From assembly GCF_028882255.1 (NCBI RefSeq), contig NZ_JARBUY010000001.1, positions 1,146,344 to 1,210,343 of the forward strand: a DNA stretch of 64,000 bases. Reading direction: 5' to 3'. Positions within the stretch are counted from its first letter, which is position 1. Every line of letters begins with the position of its first letter. The position numbers and the translations under genes are program-made. The notes below the pieces were generated by a model. That model was not told the origin of the DNA and did no database searches. It saw only the letters and a list, made by a program, of their open reading frames with translations. Origin of the DNA: Maribacter polysaccharolyticus. GTDB lineage: Bacteria > Bacteroidota > Bacteroidia > Flavobacteriales > Flavobacteriaceae. Below are positions 51,856-61,995 of this stretch, one piece after another.

Positions 51856-54300
51856 ATGAAAGTTTTAAAATTCGGGGGCACCTCGGTTGCCAATGCCCAA
51901 AACATAGCCTTAGTAAAAAATATCGTATCAAATTCCGACAGTGACAAGAACATCGTCGTAGTTTCAGCCTTGGGAGGCATAACGGATCTTTTATTGAATA
52001 CCGCAAATCTTGCCGCTTTACAGGACGATTCTTATAAATCGTTTCTAAAGGAAATCGAAGACAGGCATTTGGAAACCATTAAAAAACTTATTCCCATTGC
52101 TTCCCAAAGCAGGGTATTGAGTATGGTCAAAAGTGAATTGAACACTTTGGAAACCCTTTTGGAAGGTGCTTTCTTAATCGGTGAGATCACCCCTAAACTT
52201 TCGGACAAAATAGTGAGTTACGGAGAATTACTTTCTTCATACATCATAGGGGAATTCTTTAAAGAAGAAGGGTTGGACGTTGCCCATGCCGACAGCCGCA
52301 ACCTCATCAAAACCAATACTGTAAACGGAAAAACGGTCGTTGACTTTAAAACGACCAATGCCCTTTGTCTCGATTATTTTTCCACAACACCCCATAAAGT
52401 AGTAGTTATGGCCGGATTCATTGCATCTGCGGAAAACGGCGATTCTACCACCTTGGGCCGTGGAGGTTCCGATTATACAGCAGCTATTGTGGCAGCCGCC
52501 GTAAATGCGGAATTATTGGAAATATGGACCGATGTAAGTGGGATGTATACCGCGAACCCAAAACTGGTAAAGCAAGCAAAGGCCATTCCGCATATCTCTT
52601 ATCAGGAAGCCATGGAACTTTCCCATTTTGGCGCCAAGGTATTGTACCCCCCAACCATTCAACCCGTATTGGCAAAAGGAATTTCAATTCAAATCAAAAA
52701 TACCTTTGACCCAGGGAATGAAGGTACGATCATTACCAAGAACAAAAACGAAAAAGGGAAGACCGTAAGAGGCATAACCCACGTGGAAAACATCGCCCTA
52801 TTATCCCTGGAAGGCCCTGGAATGGTAGGCATACCCGGAATATCAAAACGTTTTTTCGAAGTGCTTTTCCAGTCGAACATCAGTGTCGTACTGATCACAC
52901 AGGCTTCTTCCGAACATTCGATCTGCGTGGGTATTTCGGCAGATGATGTGAATTTTGCCGAACAAGCGGTCAACGATGCCTTTGAATTTGAAATGGGTAG
53001 TGGAAAAATAAATCCCGTAGTGGTTGAGAAAGATCTGGCCATTATCGCTTTGGTCGGGGACAATATGAAAAGCCATCAAGGACTGAGTGGAAAAATGTTC
53101 AGCACCCTTGGAAAAAACAATGTGAACATAAGGGCCATCGCCCAAGGAGCTTCTGAGCGGAACATTTCGGCCGTCATCAATAAGGAAGATGTAAAAAAAG
53201 CTTTGAACTCACTTCACGAAGAATTCTTTGAGGAGAACATAAAACAACTGAACCTCTTCGTAATGGGAGTGGGTAATGTAGGTGGCAAGTTCCTGAACCA
53301 AATCCATCAACAAAAAAAATACCTCAAAGAAAACCTGAAATTGAATGTCAGGGTCATAGGTATTTCCAACTCCAGAGCCATGGTTTTCGATGAAGACGGA
53401 ATTCCTTTAAAAAACTGGGAAACCCTTTTAGCCAACGGGGAAAAATCGGACAAGGCCAAATTCTTCGAAATGGTGAAAAAACTGAATTATCGCAACAGTA
53501 TTTTTGTAGACAATACGGCCAGTGAGGAAGTTTCGAACACCTATAGTTCCTACCTAAGCAATAGTATTTCGGTAGTTACCTGCAATAAGATCGCCTGTTC
53601 ATCCAATTACTCAAATTACCTACACCTTAAACAATTGGCAAGAACTTATAACGCCCCATTCTTATTCGAAACCAATGTTGGTGCCGGGTTACCGATCATT
53701 GACACCCTTAAGCACCTCATCGCTTCAGGGGACAAAGTACTGAAAATACAGGCCGTACTTTCGGGTAGCCTGAATTTTGTATTCAATAATTTCAATGATA
53801 AGACCACCTTTCATGATGTGGTACAACAAGCCCAAAAAGAAGGGTATACCGAACCCGACCCAAAAATAGATTTAAGCGGTATCGACGTAATGCGGAAAAT
53901 CCTCATACTTGCAAGGGAAAGTGGTAACCAATTGGAAATCGAGGACATACAGAACAATGCATTCTTACCCCAAGAAAGTTTGGACACGACAAACAACGAG
54001 GATTTTTATGCGACCCTGAAAACCCACGAACCTTCTTTTCAAGAGCTTTACAAAAAAGCGGTGGACCACGACAGTAGACTAAAATATGTGGCCCAATTCG
54101 AAGATGGAAAGGCGAGTGTAGGTTTGCAGGAAATTCCCAAAGGACACGATTTTTATAACCTTGAGGGCAGTGACAATATCGTATTGTTCTATACAGAGCG
54201 CTACCCCAACCAACCTTTGATCGTCAAAGGTGCGGGTGCGGGTGCGGATGTTACGGCTTCGGGTATTTTTGCCGACATAGTAAGAATCGGAAATTATTAA
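51856..54300 (+). CDS. thrA: Bifunctional aspartokinase/homoserine dehydrogenase
   Basis: 814 residues. The aspartokinase part (1-about 300) opens MKVLKFGGTSVANAQNI and has TTLGRGGSDYTAAIVAA; two ACT regulatory domains follow (ALLSLEGPGMVGIPGISKRF, LAIIALVGDNMKSHQG), then homoserine dehydrogenase from about 460 with the nucleotide fold LFVMGVGNVGGKFLNQ and GYTEPDPKIDLSGIDVMRKI. It makes the first and third steps from aspartate to threonine. It is the first gene of thrA-thrB-thrC, with thrB 2 bases downstream. Confidence 0.96.
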   Translation: MKVLKFGGTSVANAQNIALVKNIVSNSDSDKNIVVVSALGGITDLLLNTANLAALQDDSYKSFLKEIEDRHLETIKKLIPIASQSRVLSMVKSELNTLETLLEGAFLIGEITPKLSDKIVSYGELLSSYIIGEFFKEEGLDVAHADSRNLIKTNTVNGKTVVDFKTTNALCLDYFSTTPHKVVVMAGFIASAENGDSTTLGRGGSDYTAAIVAAAVNAELLEIWTDVSGMYTANPKLVKQAKAIPHISYQEAMELSHFGAKVLYPPTIQPVLAKGISIQIKNTFDPGNEGTIITKNKNEKGKTVRGITHVENIALLSLEGPGMVGIPGISKRFFEVLFQSNISVVLITQASSEHSICVGISADDVNFAEQAVNDAFEFEMGSGKINPVVVEKDLAIIALVGDNMKSHQGLSGKMFSTLGKNNVNIRAIAQGASERNISAVINKEDVKKALNSLHEEFFEENIKQLNLFVMGVGNVGGKFLNQIHQQKKYLKENLKLNVRVIGISNSRAMVFDEDGIPLKNWETLLANGEKSDKAKFFEMVKKLNYRNSIFVDNTASEEVSNTYSSYLSNSISVVTCNKIACSSNYSNYLHLKQLARTYNAPFLFETNVGAGLPIIDTLKHLIASGDKVLKIQAVLSGSLNFVFNNFNDKTTFHDVVQQAQKEGYTEPDPKIDLSGIDVMRKILILARESGNQLEIEDIQNNAFLPQESLDTTNNEDFYATLKTHEPSFQELYKKAVDHDSRLKYVAQFEDGKASVGLQEIPKGHDFYNLEGSDNIVLFYTERYPNQPLIVKGAGAGADVTASGIFADIVRIGNY

Positions 54301-54302
54301 AG

Positions 54303-55226
54303 ATGGAGGAACTGAAAATATTCTGTCCGGCTACCATTGCCAACATTTCCTGTGGCTTTGATGTGCTTGGAGTGGCATTGGACTCGGTAGGAGACGAAAT
54401 GATCATTCGCAAAGTGGCCCATAAAGGCATCCGTATCACCAAATTGGAAGGTCAGGACCTGCCGATGGAAACCGATAAAAATGTAGCCGGGGTTGCAGGA
54501 TTGGCCTTTTTGGCCGAAAGTGATTTTGACGGTGGTTTTGAGATCGAGATTTATAAAAAAATCAAAGCGGGAAGTGGTATCGGCAGCAGTGCCGCCAGTT
54601 CTACAGGTGCCGTCTGGGCCATGAACCGATTATTGGGCAACCCGTTCCCAACTTCCAAATTGGTCGAATTCGCAATGGAAGGGGAACGATTGGCCAGTGG
54701 CGTTGCCCACGCAGACAATGTAGCCCCTGCCCTTTTTGGCGGATTTACCCTGGTACGCAGTTATGAACCCTTGGACATTATTCCGATCGCTAGTCCATCG
54801 GAATTGTTCGCTACGGTAATCCATCCCCAGATAGAAATCAAGACATCCGATTCACGGAAAATCCTAAAGGCCCATATTACCTTAAAAGAAGGCATAAAAC
54901 AATGGGGGAATTTAGGTGGACTTATCGCCGGACTGTTCACTGAGGATTATGACTTGATAGGCCGTTCATTGGAAGACCATATTGTAGAACCCATACGATC
55001 TATACTTATCCCCGGTTTCCAAGACGTTAAGAAAGGGGCGTTGGCTTCAGGAGCTTTGGGGTGTGGTATTTCCGGCTCCGGACCCTCGATTTTCGCATTT
55101 AGCCGAGGAGCCGAAACCGCCAAGAAAGTTGGGGATTCAATGATGGCGGTATACGAAAAAATCGGGATCGATCATGATATCCACATATCCAAAATCAATA
55201 CCGAAGGAATCAGAATAATTAATTAG
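54303..55226 (+). CDS. thrB: Homoserine kinase
   Basis: 307 residues, GHMP kinase family. N-terminal FCPATIANISCGFDVLGVAL, the ATP loop IKAGSGIGSSAASSTGAVWA (GSGIGSSAAS) and C-terminal ALGCGISGSGPSIFAF are the three family motifs. It phosphorylates homoserine for ThrC. It is tightly spaced between thrA and thrC. Confidence 0.96.
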   Translation: MEELKIFCPATIANISCGFDVLGVALDSVGDEMIIRKVAHKGIRITKLEGQDLPMETDKNVAGVAGLAFLAESDFDGGFEIEIYKKIKAGSGIGSSAASSTGAVWAMNRLLGNPFPTSKLVEFAMEGERLASGVAHADNVAPALFGGFTLVRSYEPLDIIPIASPSELFATVIHPQIEIKTSDSRKILKAHITLKEGIKQWGNLGGLIAGLFTEDYDLIGRSLEDHIVEPIRSILIPGFQDVKKGALASGALGCGISGSGPSIFAFSRGAETAKKVGDSMMAVYEKIGIDHDIHISKINTEGIRIIN

Positions 55227-55276
55227 AATAAAATACAGCGTCTTTTCCAAAGTAAGGGAACGACCCATTTGAAAAC

Positions 55277-56575
55277 ATGGATTTTTACAGCCTAAACAAA
55301 AAAGCACCGAATGTTTCTTTTAAAGAAGCGGTAATCCAAGGAATCGCCCCGGACAAGGGACTTTACTTTCCTGAAAGCATTACCCCTTTACCAAAAAGTT
55401 TTTTTGAAAACATTGAAACGTTATCGAATGAAGAAATAGCCTTTACGGCCATTCACCAATTCGTAAATGCGGACATTCCCGATGGGGAACTACGCAAAAT
55501 CATCAAGAACGTTTTGGACTTTGATTTTCCTGTTGTTGAAATCGAGGATCAAATCGCCACCTTGGAGCTTTTTCATGGGCCTACCATGGCCTTTAAAGAT
55601 GTAGGGGCACGTTTTATGGCCCAATGTCTTGGCTATTTTTCAGGAAACGAAAGTAATGAGGTCACCGTTTTAGTAGCTACCTCAGGAGACACGGGTGGAG
55701 CCGTAGCCAATGGCTTTCTAGGGGTCGAGGGCGTAAAAGTGGTCATATTATATCCTAGTGGAAAGGTCAGTGACATCCAAGAAAGACAATTGACCACCTT
55801 AGGACGCAACATTACCGCATTAGAGGTTGACGGTACTTTTGATGATTGTCAAAAAATGGTAAAAACCGCATTTTTGGATGAAGGACTATTGCAAAAGATG
55901 CAATTGACATCGGCGAACTCCATTAACGTGGCCCGATGGCTACCCCAACTCTTCTATTTTCTGATCGCTTATAAACAAATAAAGTCAAAAGGTAAGGAAT
56001 TGGTATTTTCGGTTCCAAGTGGCAATTTCGGGAACATTTGTGCCGGTATGGTGGCACAACGATTGGGCATGCCCGTTGACCATTTTATCGCGGCCACGAA
56101 CGTAAACGATACGGTACCCGAATTCATGCAGTCCGGGGAATACAATCCAAAGCCCTCATCAGCCACTATTTCCAATGCCATGGATGTTGGGGACCCCAGT
56201 AATTTCATTCGCATAAGACATTTACACCACGACGATTTCGACAAATTAAAAGAAAACCTTAGCTCTTTCCCATTCACTGACGAAGAGACCAGGAAAGCGA
56301 TGTTGCATATCTATAAAACATCGCAATATATAGCGGACCCCCATGGTGCCGTCGGATATCTAGGACTTCAAAAATATCTAAAAGACCATCCTGAAACCTA
56401 TGGGGTATTTCTGGAAACCGCCCACCCCGTAAAATTCTTGGATGTCGTAGAGGACACCATTGGCCACACCTTGGAACTCCCTCCCCAGATCAAAAAAGTA
56501 ATGGGTAAGGAAAAATCCTCAATCAAGATAGGTACGTATGAAGAATTGAAAAGTTATTTGCTGAAACGGGAATAA
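55277..56575 (+). CDS. thrC: Threonine synthase
   Basis: 432 residues, PLP fold type II. The PLP lysine is in HGPTMAFKDVGARFMAQ; the phosphate-binding loop is VATSGDTGGAVANGF; and FSVPSGNFGNICAGMVAQ is the second glycine loop. It converts O-phosphohomoserine to threonine and ends the operon. Confidence 0.96.
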   Translation: MDFYSLNKKAPNVSFKEAVIQGIAPDKGLYFPESITPLPKSFFENIETLSNEEIAFTAIHQFVNADIPDGELRKIIKNVLDFDFPVVEIEDQIATLELFHGPTMAFKDVGARFMAQCLGYFSGNESNEVTVLVATSGDTGGAVANGFLGVEGVKVVILYPSGKVSDIQERQLTTLGRNITALEVDGTFDDCQKMVKTAFLDEGLLQKMQLTSANSINVARWLPQLFYFLIAYKQIKSKGKELVFSVPSGNFGNICAGMVAQRLGMPVDHFIAATNVNDTVPEFMQSGEYNPKPSSATISNAMDVGDPSNFIRIRHLHHDDFDKLKENLSSFPFTDEETRKAMLHIYKTSQYIADPHGAVGYLGLQKYLKDHPETYGVFLETAHPVKFLDVVEDTIGHTLELPPQIKKVMGKEKSSIKIGTYEELKSYLLKRE

Positions 56576-56588
56576 TACTTTCCCAAGA

Positions 56589-56877
56589 TCAACACCTTAG
56601 AAGGAAATCCTTCCCGTACAAACCAACAGCTTTGGAACGTTTCGGGGTGAAATAGGTTAAATAATCCCAGGGAACAGTTTTGTCCACACCCCCTGCAATA
56701 TCAATATGATCGGGAAAGGGTTTTACTTTTACCCCATTTAAATTGCCCCAACACAGGCGTTAAAACCCATGTTTTGCCATTGACAATGTGTTCATAAACA
56801 TGGTCATTGCCGCAATTGGAAAACAACTCCTTTTGTATCCTTAAATTATTCAATAGCTTTGCCGCTCTAAAGAGATA
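56589..56877 (-). pseudogene. Possible decayed gene between thrC and gcvT
   Basis: Two overlapping minus-strand frames look coding but do not join: CGNDHVYEHIVNGKTWVLTP, VLGQFKWG in one, and NLNGVKVKPFPDHIDIAGGV, DKTVPWDYLTYFTPKRSKAV, GLYGKDFLLRC, stop in the next (56759 to 56589). A one-base shift near 56735 would link them. I do not recognise the protein. It occupies the whole thrC-gcvT gap and overlaps the gcvT promoter, so it is not expected to be expressed intact. Confidence 0.35.
56833..56861 (+). promoter_or_regulatory. Promoter of gcvT
   Basis: TTG (56833-56835), 18 bases, TAGCTTTG (56854-56861), close to the TTG-N19-TAnnTTTG consensus, with the gcvT ATG about 20 bases further on. 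No glycine riboswitch fold was seen in the gap. Confidence 0.55.
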
Positions 56878-56880
56878 AGA

Positions 56881-57969
56881 ATGAAAGATACCGCACTTAC
56901 CAAAACCCACGAAGCCCTAGGGGCTAAAATGGTGCCATTCGCAGGGTACAACATGCCTGTTTCCTATGAAGGCGTTACCATTGAACACGAAACCGTCAGA
57001 AACGGGGTCGGAGTTTTTGATGTATCCCATATGGGTGAATTCCTTATCGAAGGTCCGAATGCCTTATCACTTATACAGAAAATCACCTCAAACGATGCCT
57101 CGAAACTTAGTATTGGCAAGGCCCAATACAGTTGCCTACCCAATGAAACCGGTGGCATTATCGATGATTTGATCGTATACCGTATTAAGGAAGAAACCTA
57201 CCTGTTAGTGGTCAACGCTTCAAACATAGAGAAAGATTGGAACCACATCTCAAAATACAATGAAGACTTCAAGGCCGGGATGAAAGATCTTTCAGGGGAT
57301 TATTCCCTTTTGGCCATACAAGGCCCTAAAGCCGTTGAAGCCATGCAAAGTTTAACATCAGTGGATTTAAACAGCATCAAATTCTACAATTTCGTTGTCG
57401 GGGATTTTGCGGGTGTGGATCATGTTATTATATCCGCTACGGGATATACCGGTTCCGGTGGTTTTGAAATCTATTGCAAGAATAGTGAAGCAAAACAAGT
57501 ATGGGATAGGGTTTTTGAGGCAGGAGCCGATTTCGGTATCAAGCCCATAGGTTTGGCAGCAAGGGACACCTTGCGATTGGAAATGGGATATTGTTTATAT
57601 GGAAATGATATTACCGACGAAACCTCTCCATTTGAGGCCGGTTTGGGCTGGATCACAAAATTCAACAAGGATTTTGTAAACAGTGAAGCCCTCGAAAAAG
57701 AAAAAGAACTTGGTCCCAAAAGGAAGCTTGTTGGCTTTGAATTGGATGAACGCGGTATTCCCAGACACGGATACGATATTGTGGATGCGGAAGGAAAAAC
57801 CATTGGCGAAGTCACCTCGGGAACCATGTCCCCTTCATTGGGCAAAGGAATCGGTATGGGCTATGTTCCCACCCGATATTCCGAAGCAGGTAACAAGATC
57901 TTTATTCAAATACGAAAGAAAGCCGTAGCGGCGACAATAGTCAAACTGCCTTTTTATAAAAATAAATGA
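56881..57969 (+). CDS. gcvT: Glycine cleavage system T protein (aminomethyltransferase)
   Basis: 362 residues, full length. [50 protein letters not shown] and [13 protein letters not shown] are the family signatures, and [20 protein letters not shown] the folate-binding part. It transfers the aminomethyl carbon to tetrahydrofolate in glycine breakdown. Its stop overlaps the start of glsA by 4 bases; the other gcv genes are not here, as is usual in flavobacteria. Confidence 0.96.
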   Translation: MKDTALTKTHEALGAKMVPFAGYNMPVSYEGVTIEHETVRNGVGVFDVSHMGEFLIEGPNALSLIQKITSNDASKLSIGKAQYSCLPNETGGIIDDLIVYRIKEETYLLVVNASNIEKDWNHISKYNEDFKAGMKDLSGDYSLLAIQGPKAVEAMQSLTSVDLNSIKFYNFVVGDFAGVDHVIISATGYTGSGGFEIYCKNSEAKQVWDRVFEAGADFGIKPIGLAARDTLRLEMGYCLYGNDITDETSPFEAGLGWITKFNKDFVNSEALEKEKELGPKRKLVGFELDERGIPRHGYDIVDAEGKTIGEVTSGTMSPSLGKGIGMGYVPTRYSEAGNKIFIQIRKKAVAATIVKLPFYKNK

Positions 57970-58880
57970 TCGATTACCAGCACATCATAAACACGATACA
58001 TTCCGAATTGAAAGGTGTTGAGGATAAAGGGAACGTCGCCTCCTACATTCCGGAATTGGCGAAAATAGACCCCAATAAACTGGGTATCCATCTTACGGAT
58101 TCCATTGGGAACCATTATTCGGCCGGTAATGCCGATGAACTATTTTCCATCCAAAGTATCTCAAAAGTCCTTAGCCTCTCCCAATGTTTTGCCATGCTCG
58201 GGAATTCCATTTGGGAACGGGTGGATGTTGAACCCTCTGGTGACCCTTTCAATCATTTATCGCTTTTGGAATTTGAAAACGGTATCCCCAGGAATCCACT
58301 TATAAATGCAGGTGCCTTGGTTGTAGCCGATATGCTGGTATCCCACCTAGAAAACCCCAAGGAAGACTTCCTGGATTTTATCCGTCGGTTAACGGATGAT
58401 GATACTATTGGTTTTAATGAAAAGGTGGCCAATTCAGAAAAGGAAACGGGTTATACCAATATTGCCGCAGCCAATCTGCTTAAATCCTATGGGAACCTGA
58501 AGAACGATGTTGACGAGGTACTTGATTTTTATTTCCACCAGTGCTCCATTGAAATGAACTGCAGGCAACTGGCCAATGCATTCTATATGTTCATGAACAA
58601 CGGAAAGTGCCAAAAAGGAAAAAAATACTTGGATATTACCCAAGTAAAGCGAATAAATGCCCTGATGTTGACTTGTGGATTCTACGACGAGGCCGGCGAA
58701 TTTGCCTTTGAGGTCGGATTGCCCGGAAAAAGTGGAGTTGGTGGTGGTATCGCCGCAGTGCTACCCAACAATTTTTCGGTAGTCACGTGGTCTCCCGGTT
58801 TGAACAAAAAAGGAAATTCCAAACTTGGAATGCAAGCCCTGGAGAAACTTACCACAAAAACCACCCAATCAATTTTTTAG
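57966..58880 (+). CDS. glsA: Glutaminase
   Basis: 304 residues, serine-dependent beta-lactamase-like fold. The catalytic Ser-x-x-Lys is in [46 protein letters not shown] and [18 protein letters not shown] complete the set. It hydrolyses glutamine to glutamate and ammonia. Translationally coupled to gcvT and followed after 3 bases by the epimerase-like gene. Confidence 0.95.
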   Translation: MIDYQHIINTIHSELKGVEDKGNVASYIPELAKIDPNKLGIHLTDSIGNHYSAGNADELFSIQSISKVLSLSQCFAMLGNSIWERVDVEPSGDPFNHLSLLEFENGIPRNPLINAGALVVADMLVSHLENPKEDFLDFIRRLTDDDTIGFNEKVANSEKETGYTNIAAANLLKSYGNLKNDVDEVLDFYFHQCSIEMNCRQLANAFYMFMNNGKCQKGKKYLDITQVKRINALMLTCGFYDEAGEFAFEVGLPGKSGVGGGIAAVLPNNFSVVTWSPGLNKKGNSKLGMQALEKLTTKTTQSIF

Positions 58881-58883
58881 AAG

Positions 58884-59705
58884 TTGGATTCAAAAAAGAT
58901 TCTCATATTAGGTGCAAGCGGTTTTTTAGGCAATGCCTTTTATCGGGAACTTCGCTCTTATTTTGATACCTATGGCACCTATAATGCTGCCCGAAGGACT
59001 TTTGAAAGCAACCAACAGTTTCTTAAATACGATCAGGAGAGCGATGACATTTTTCAGGTTTTGGAAAAGGTACGGCCCCAAATAATAATTTCTGCCGTAC
59101 GGGGAAACTTCGCTTCCCAGATACAAAGCCACCAACATTTGGTAGAATACGTAGCCGAACACAATTGCAAGATTATCTTCCTATCTTCCGCGAATGTTTT
59201 CGACGCCTATAGCAAATACCCTTCCTACGAAAATGACAAAACCCTTTCGGAAAGTATTTATGGCAGGTTAAAGATCAAGATCGAAAATATGATCATGAGG
59301 CTACCTATCCACAAATACGCAATTCTTAGGGTACCCATGGTTTTTGGCAATACTTCCCCACGAATCAAAGAAATCAAAAAACTGATTTGGAATAACGAAC
59401 CCATAGAGGTTTTTCCCAATTTGATAATGAATGTGACCCATGACGATAAACTGTCACAGCAATTACATTTTCTGATCAATCGGGATAAAAGCGGTATTTT
59501 CCATTTAGGAAGCAATGATTTGGTGCACCATGAGGATTTTATCAAGGAAGTGGTAGAACGCATAGGGGAATTCAACCCGATCTACAAAAGGGTCTATACC
59601 ACAAATGAGGATCGTTATTTGGCCGTACTTGCCAAAACCAATAAACTTCCCAAGAACCTACAAACCACCTATCAGGACATCATTGACCATCATCTTTTGA
59701 AATAA
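58884..59705 (+). CDS. SDR-type sugar-nucleotide reductase/epimerase-like protein (RmlD-like)
   Basis: 273 residues from a TTG start, 3 bases after glsA. The Rossmann fold begins KILILGASGFLGNAFYREL (GASGFLG), followed by IIFLSSANVFDAYSKYPSYE and YGRLKIKIENMIM (Tyr-x-x-x-Lys). It resembles dTDP-4-dehydrorhamnose reductase and related extended SDRs, but the substrate cannot be told. The chain is slightly short for RmlD. Confidence 0.82.
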   Translation: MDSKKILILGASGFLGNAFYRELRSYFDTYGTYNAARRTFESNQQFLKYDQESDDIFQVLEKVRPQIIISAVRGNFASQIQSHQHLVEYVAEHNCKIIFLSSANVFDAYSKYPSYENDKTLSESIYGRLKIKIENMIMRLPIHKYAILRVPMVFGNTSPRIKEIKKLIWNNEPIEVFPNLIMNVTHDDKLSQQLHFLINRDKSGIFHLGSNDLVHHEDFIKEVVERIGEFNPIYKRVYTTNEDRYLAVLAKTNKLPKNLQTTYQDIIDHHLLK

Positions 59706-59753
59706 TGTCCCCTTTATATCATTTGCTTTTATAACTTTGATAAAAACGACGTT

Positions 59754-60041
59754 ATGGCAAAGCTCAGTGAAATCGAAATCCGACAACAACTTAAAGCATT
59801 GAAAGGCTGGGAATATATTGACGGTGCGATACAGACCACTTTCGAATTCAAGAATTTCAAGGAAACCTTTTCGATAATGACCCGCATTGCTTTTGAATGT
59901 GAGGCCCAAAACCACCATCCCGATTGGAGTAATGTGTATAACACCCTGACCATTCGGTTGAACACGCACGATGCCGGGGGGGTCACCCTAAAAGATTTTA
60001 AATTGGCCCAGAGCATTGAGGAAATTATTGAAAGCGAATAA
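59754..60041 (+). CDS. Pterin-4a-carbinolamine dehydratase
   Basis: 95 residues, the normal size. ALKGWEYIDGAIQTTFEFKN and the active-site region AFECEAQNHHPDWSNVYNTL (Glu, His-His-Pro) and RLNTHDAGGVTLKDFKLAQ identify it. It recycles tetrahydrobiopterin after aromatic amino acid hydroxylation. A TAACTTTG -7-like element precedes it without a clear -33. Confidence 0.93.
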   Translation: MAKLSEIEIRQQLKALKGWEYIDGAIQTTFEFKNFKETFSIMTRIAFECEAQNHHPDWSNVYNTLTIRLNTHDAGGVTLKDFKLAQSIEEIIESE

Positions 60042-60258
60042 GGATACACTACCCAAAGCGACATTTTCGAGTTTCGTAAAGGCCTTGAATATTTAGGTAA
60101 CTTCGCCTAAATCAAAAACTTGGAACCCTGATCGCAATCCTTATCGGGATACACCTCCATCGATGTTTTCACCCATGAACTTATACTTGGCCAAAGCATC
60201 GTAATACTCCTAAATTTTCTTAAATTTACAGCCGTTAAAATATTTCATACATCAAATT

Positions 60259-60969
60259 ATGGGAAGAGCTTTTGAATTCAGGAAGGCACGTAAAATGAAA
60301 AGATGGTCCGCTATGTCCAAAGCGTTCACACGTATAGGCAAAGACATTGTTATGGCCGTAAAGGAAGGTGGTCCTGACCCTGATTCCAATTCAAGGCTTA
60401 GAGCGGTAATTCAGAATGCCAAATCGGTGAATATGCCCAAGGACAATATCGAAAGGGCCATTAAAAGGGCCACCGATAAAAGTCTTGGGGATTATAAAGA
60501 AGTATTGTTCGAAGGTTACGCCCCTCATGGAATTGCCATTTTAATCGAAACCGCCACGGACAACAATACCAGGACCGTAGCGAATATCCGTAGTTATTTC
60601 AACAAATGCAATGGCAGCCTAGGCACCTCCGGATCGGTGGAATTCATGTTCGACCACACCTGTAATTTCAGGATCAATGCGGAAGGAATAGACCCCGAGG
60701 AACTCGAGCTGGAAATGATCGATTTTGGGGCCGAAGAGGTTTTTGTCGACGATGATGGCATTTTGATCTACGCACCTTTTGAAAGTTTTGGCGCCATTCA
60801 AAAAGAATTGGAACGTAAGGAAGTAGAGATATTGTCTTCAGGTTTCGAGCGCATTCCACAAGTGACCAAGAAACTTAACGAAGAGGAAGTGGCCGATGTG
60901 GAAAAATTATTGGAAAAAATCGAAGAGGACGATGATGTCCAGAACGTCTACCATACCATGGAGGAATAA
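60259..60969 (+). CDS. YebC/PmpR-family protein
   Basis: 236 residues. MGRAFEFRKARKMKRWSAMS, FTRIGKDIVMAVKEGGPDPD, NMPKDNIERAIKRA and YEGYAPHG-like LFEGYAPHGIAILIETATDN are the family core. Members were annotated as transcription regulators; more recent work, as I recall, ties the family to translation of proline-rich stretches (TACO1-like). The stand-alone position with 217 bp upstream suggests its own promoter. Confidence 0.95.
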   Translation: MGRAFEFRKARKMKRWSAMSKAFTRIGKDIVMAVKEGGPDPDSNSRLRAVIQNAKSVNMPKDNIERAIKRATDKSLGDYKEVLFEGYAPHGIAILIETATDNNTRTVANIRSYFNKCNGSLGTSGSVEFMFDHTCNFRINAEGIDPEELELEMIDFGAEEVFVDDDGILIYAPFESFGAIQKELERKEVEILSSGFERIPQVTKKLNEEEVADVEKLLEKIEEDDDVQNVYHTMEE

Positions 60970-61176
60970 ACACACCTGCCCCACAAGGGTTACCTAAATT
61001 TACTTCCCGCTTTTAGTAGAACATACCCGGACAATACCCCGGAAACTTATCTTTTTACCTTGTCTTATTTTACCCTGATTGACGCAAGTCATTTAGAATA
61101 ACCCTTTGCGCGGTTATTTTTAGCTAGGTCATTTAGGTAACATGGCCAACTATGTTCATCAACAAATTTAAAAATC

Positions 61177-61671
61177 ATGAAAAACACATTGAAAACATTG
61201 GCTTTCTTCACGACACTTATCCTATTTGCGTTTATTTCCTGTGGGGAAGATGGTTCGGACCCGCTCGTAAAAGAGGGAGGACCATTTGCAATCAGTGAAT
61301 TGGCCGGGAATTGGGAGGCTACTTCGGCATCTTTTACCAGTGATAGCGACAACACAAATGTGGACCTTATTGGCGATGGCGGATCATCATCCATATCCGT
61401 ACAAAGCAACGGCAGATTTACATTGACCATAGAACCTGCCGATCGTTCCGCATTCACTTTGAGTGGGGAAATGTTCTGGGAAAAATGGGAAGGGGATTAT
61501 TATTTCGCTATCGCATGGGATGATTATCCCGGGGATTGGGACAGCTATGGAGCAATCCTTTCCGGGGACACCTTCTCAATAAATGGAGGTGTCGATACCG
61601 GGGCATATGATTTTGACGATGATGGCACTTTCGAATCGGCCAGTATCAGTTTTACCTTCGTTAAGGTATAG
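61177..61671 (+). CDS. Lipocalin-like lipoprotein, function unknown
   Basis: 164 residues with a lipoprotein signal (TLILFAFISCGED). The mature part reads SELAGNWEATSASFTSDSDN, then SISVQSNGRFTLTIEP and a run of strands to ISFTFVKV, typical of lipocalin-like small lipoproteins of Bacteroidetes (GxW motif near the start). It is acidic and Asp/Gly-rich. It stands alone. Confidence 0.75.
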   Translation: MKNTLKTLAFFTTLILFAFISCGEDGSDPLVKEGGPFAISELAGNWEATSASFTSDSDNTNVDLIGDGGSSSISVQSNGRFTLTIEPADRSAFTLSGEMFWEKWEGDYYFAIAWDDYPGDWDSYGAILSGDTFSINGGVDTGAYDFDDDGTFESASISFTFVKV

Positions 61672-61995
61672 GTACAAGCCGGAATCCGGCCATTCATGTT
61701 CACAAGTAGGTCATGTTCCTGAGGAAACCATCCAAAAAATATCCATAACGTAATTGTAGTACATAAAATCCAAGCTGTCAACATCAAAAATCAACATCCA
61801 TGGAAAATGGACACTTGGATCATACGAACGAAGCCACCATCCCCGTTCGTTAAAACTTAGTAAATCTTAGTACAATAGCATATTATTTTTAAATTGCACC
61901 TTTTAAGACAAAATTGAAATAACAATGCTCGATTATGCTATAATTTAACTACTACATTGGATAATTAAGAGCTGATTAAACTTTTAGCCGTAAAT
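61672..61995. other. Intergenic, promoter region of the AraC gene presumed
   Basis: No gene seen. The last 140 bases are very AT-rich and include TTGGATAATTAAGAGCTGAT 46 bases before the ATG, which has a TTG but no good TAnnTTTG partner. Confidence 0.4.

Noticed and set aside
51638-51856. 72-codon plus-strand frame directly before thrA
   Set aside because: It starts at the -33 TTG of the promoter and has no coding character; the leader peptide in another frame fits the promoter and operon better.
56576-56880. Glycine riboswitch upstream of gcvT
   Set aside because: No aptamer-like conserved elements were recognised, and the promoter lies only about 20 bases before the ATG, leaving no room for one.
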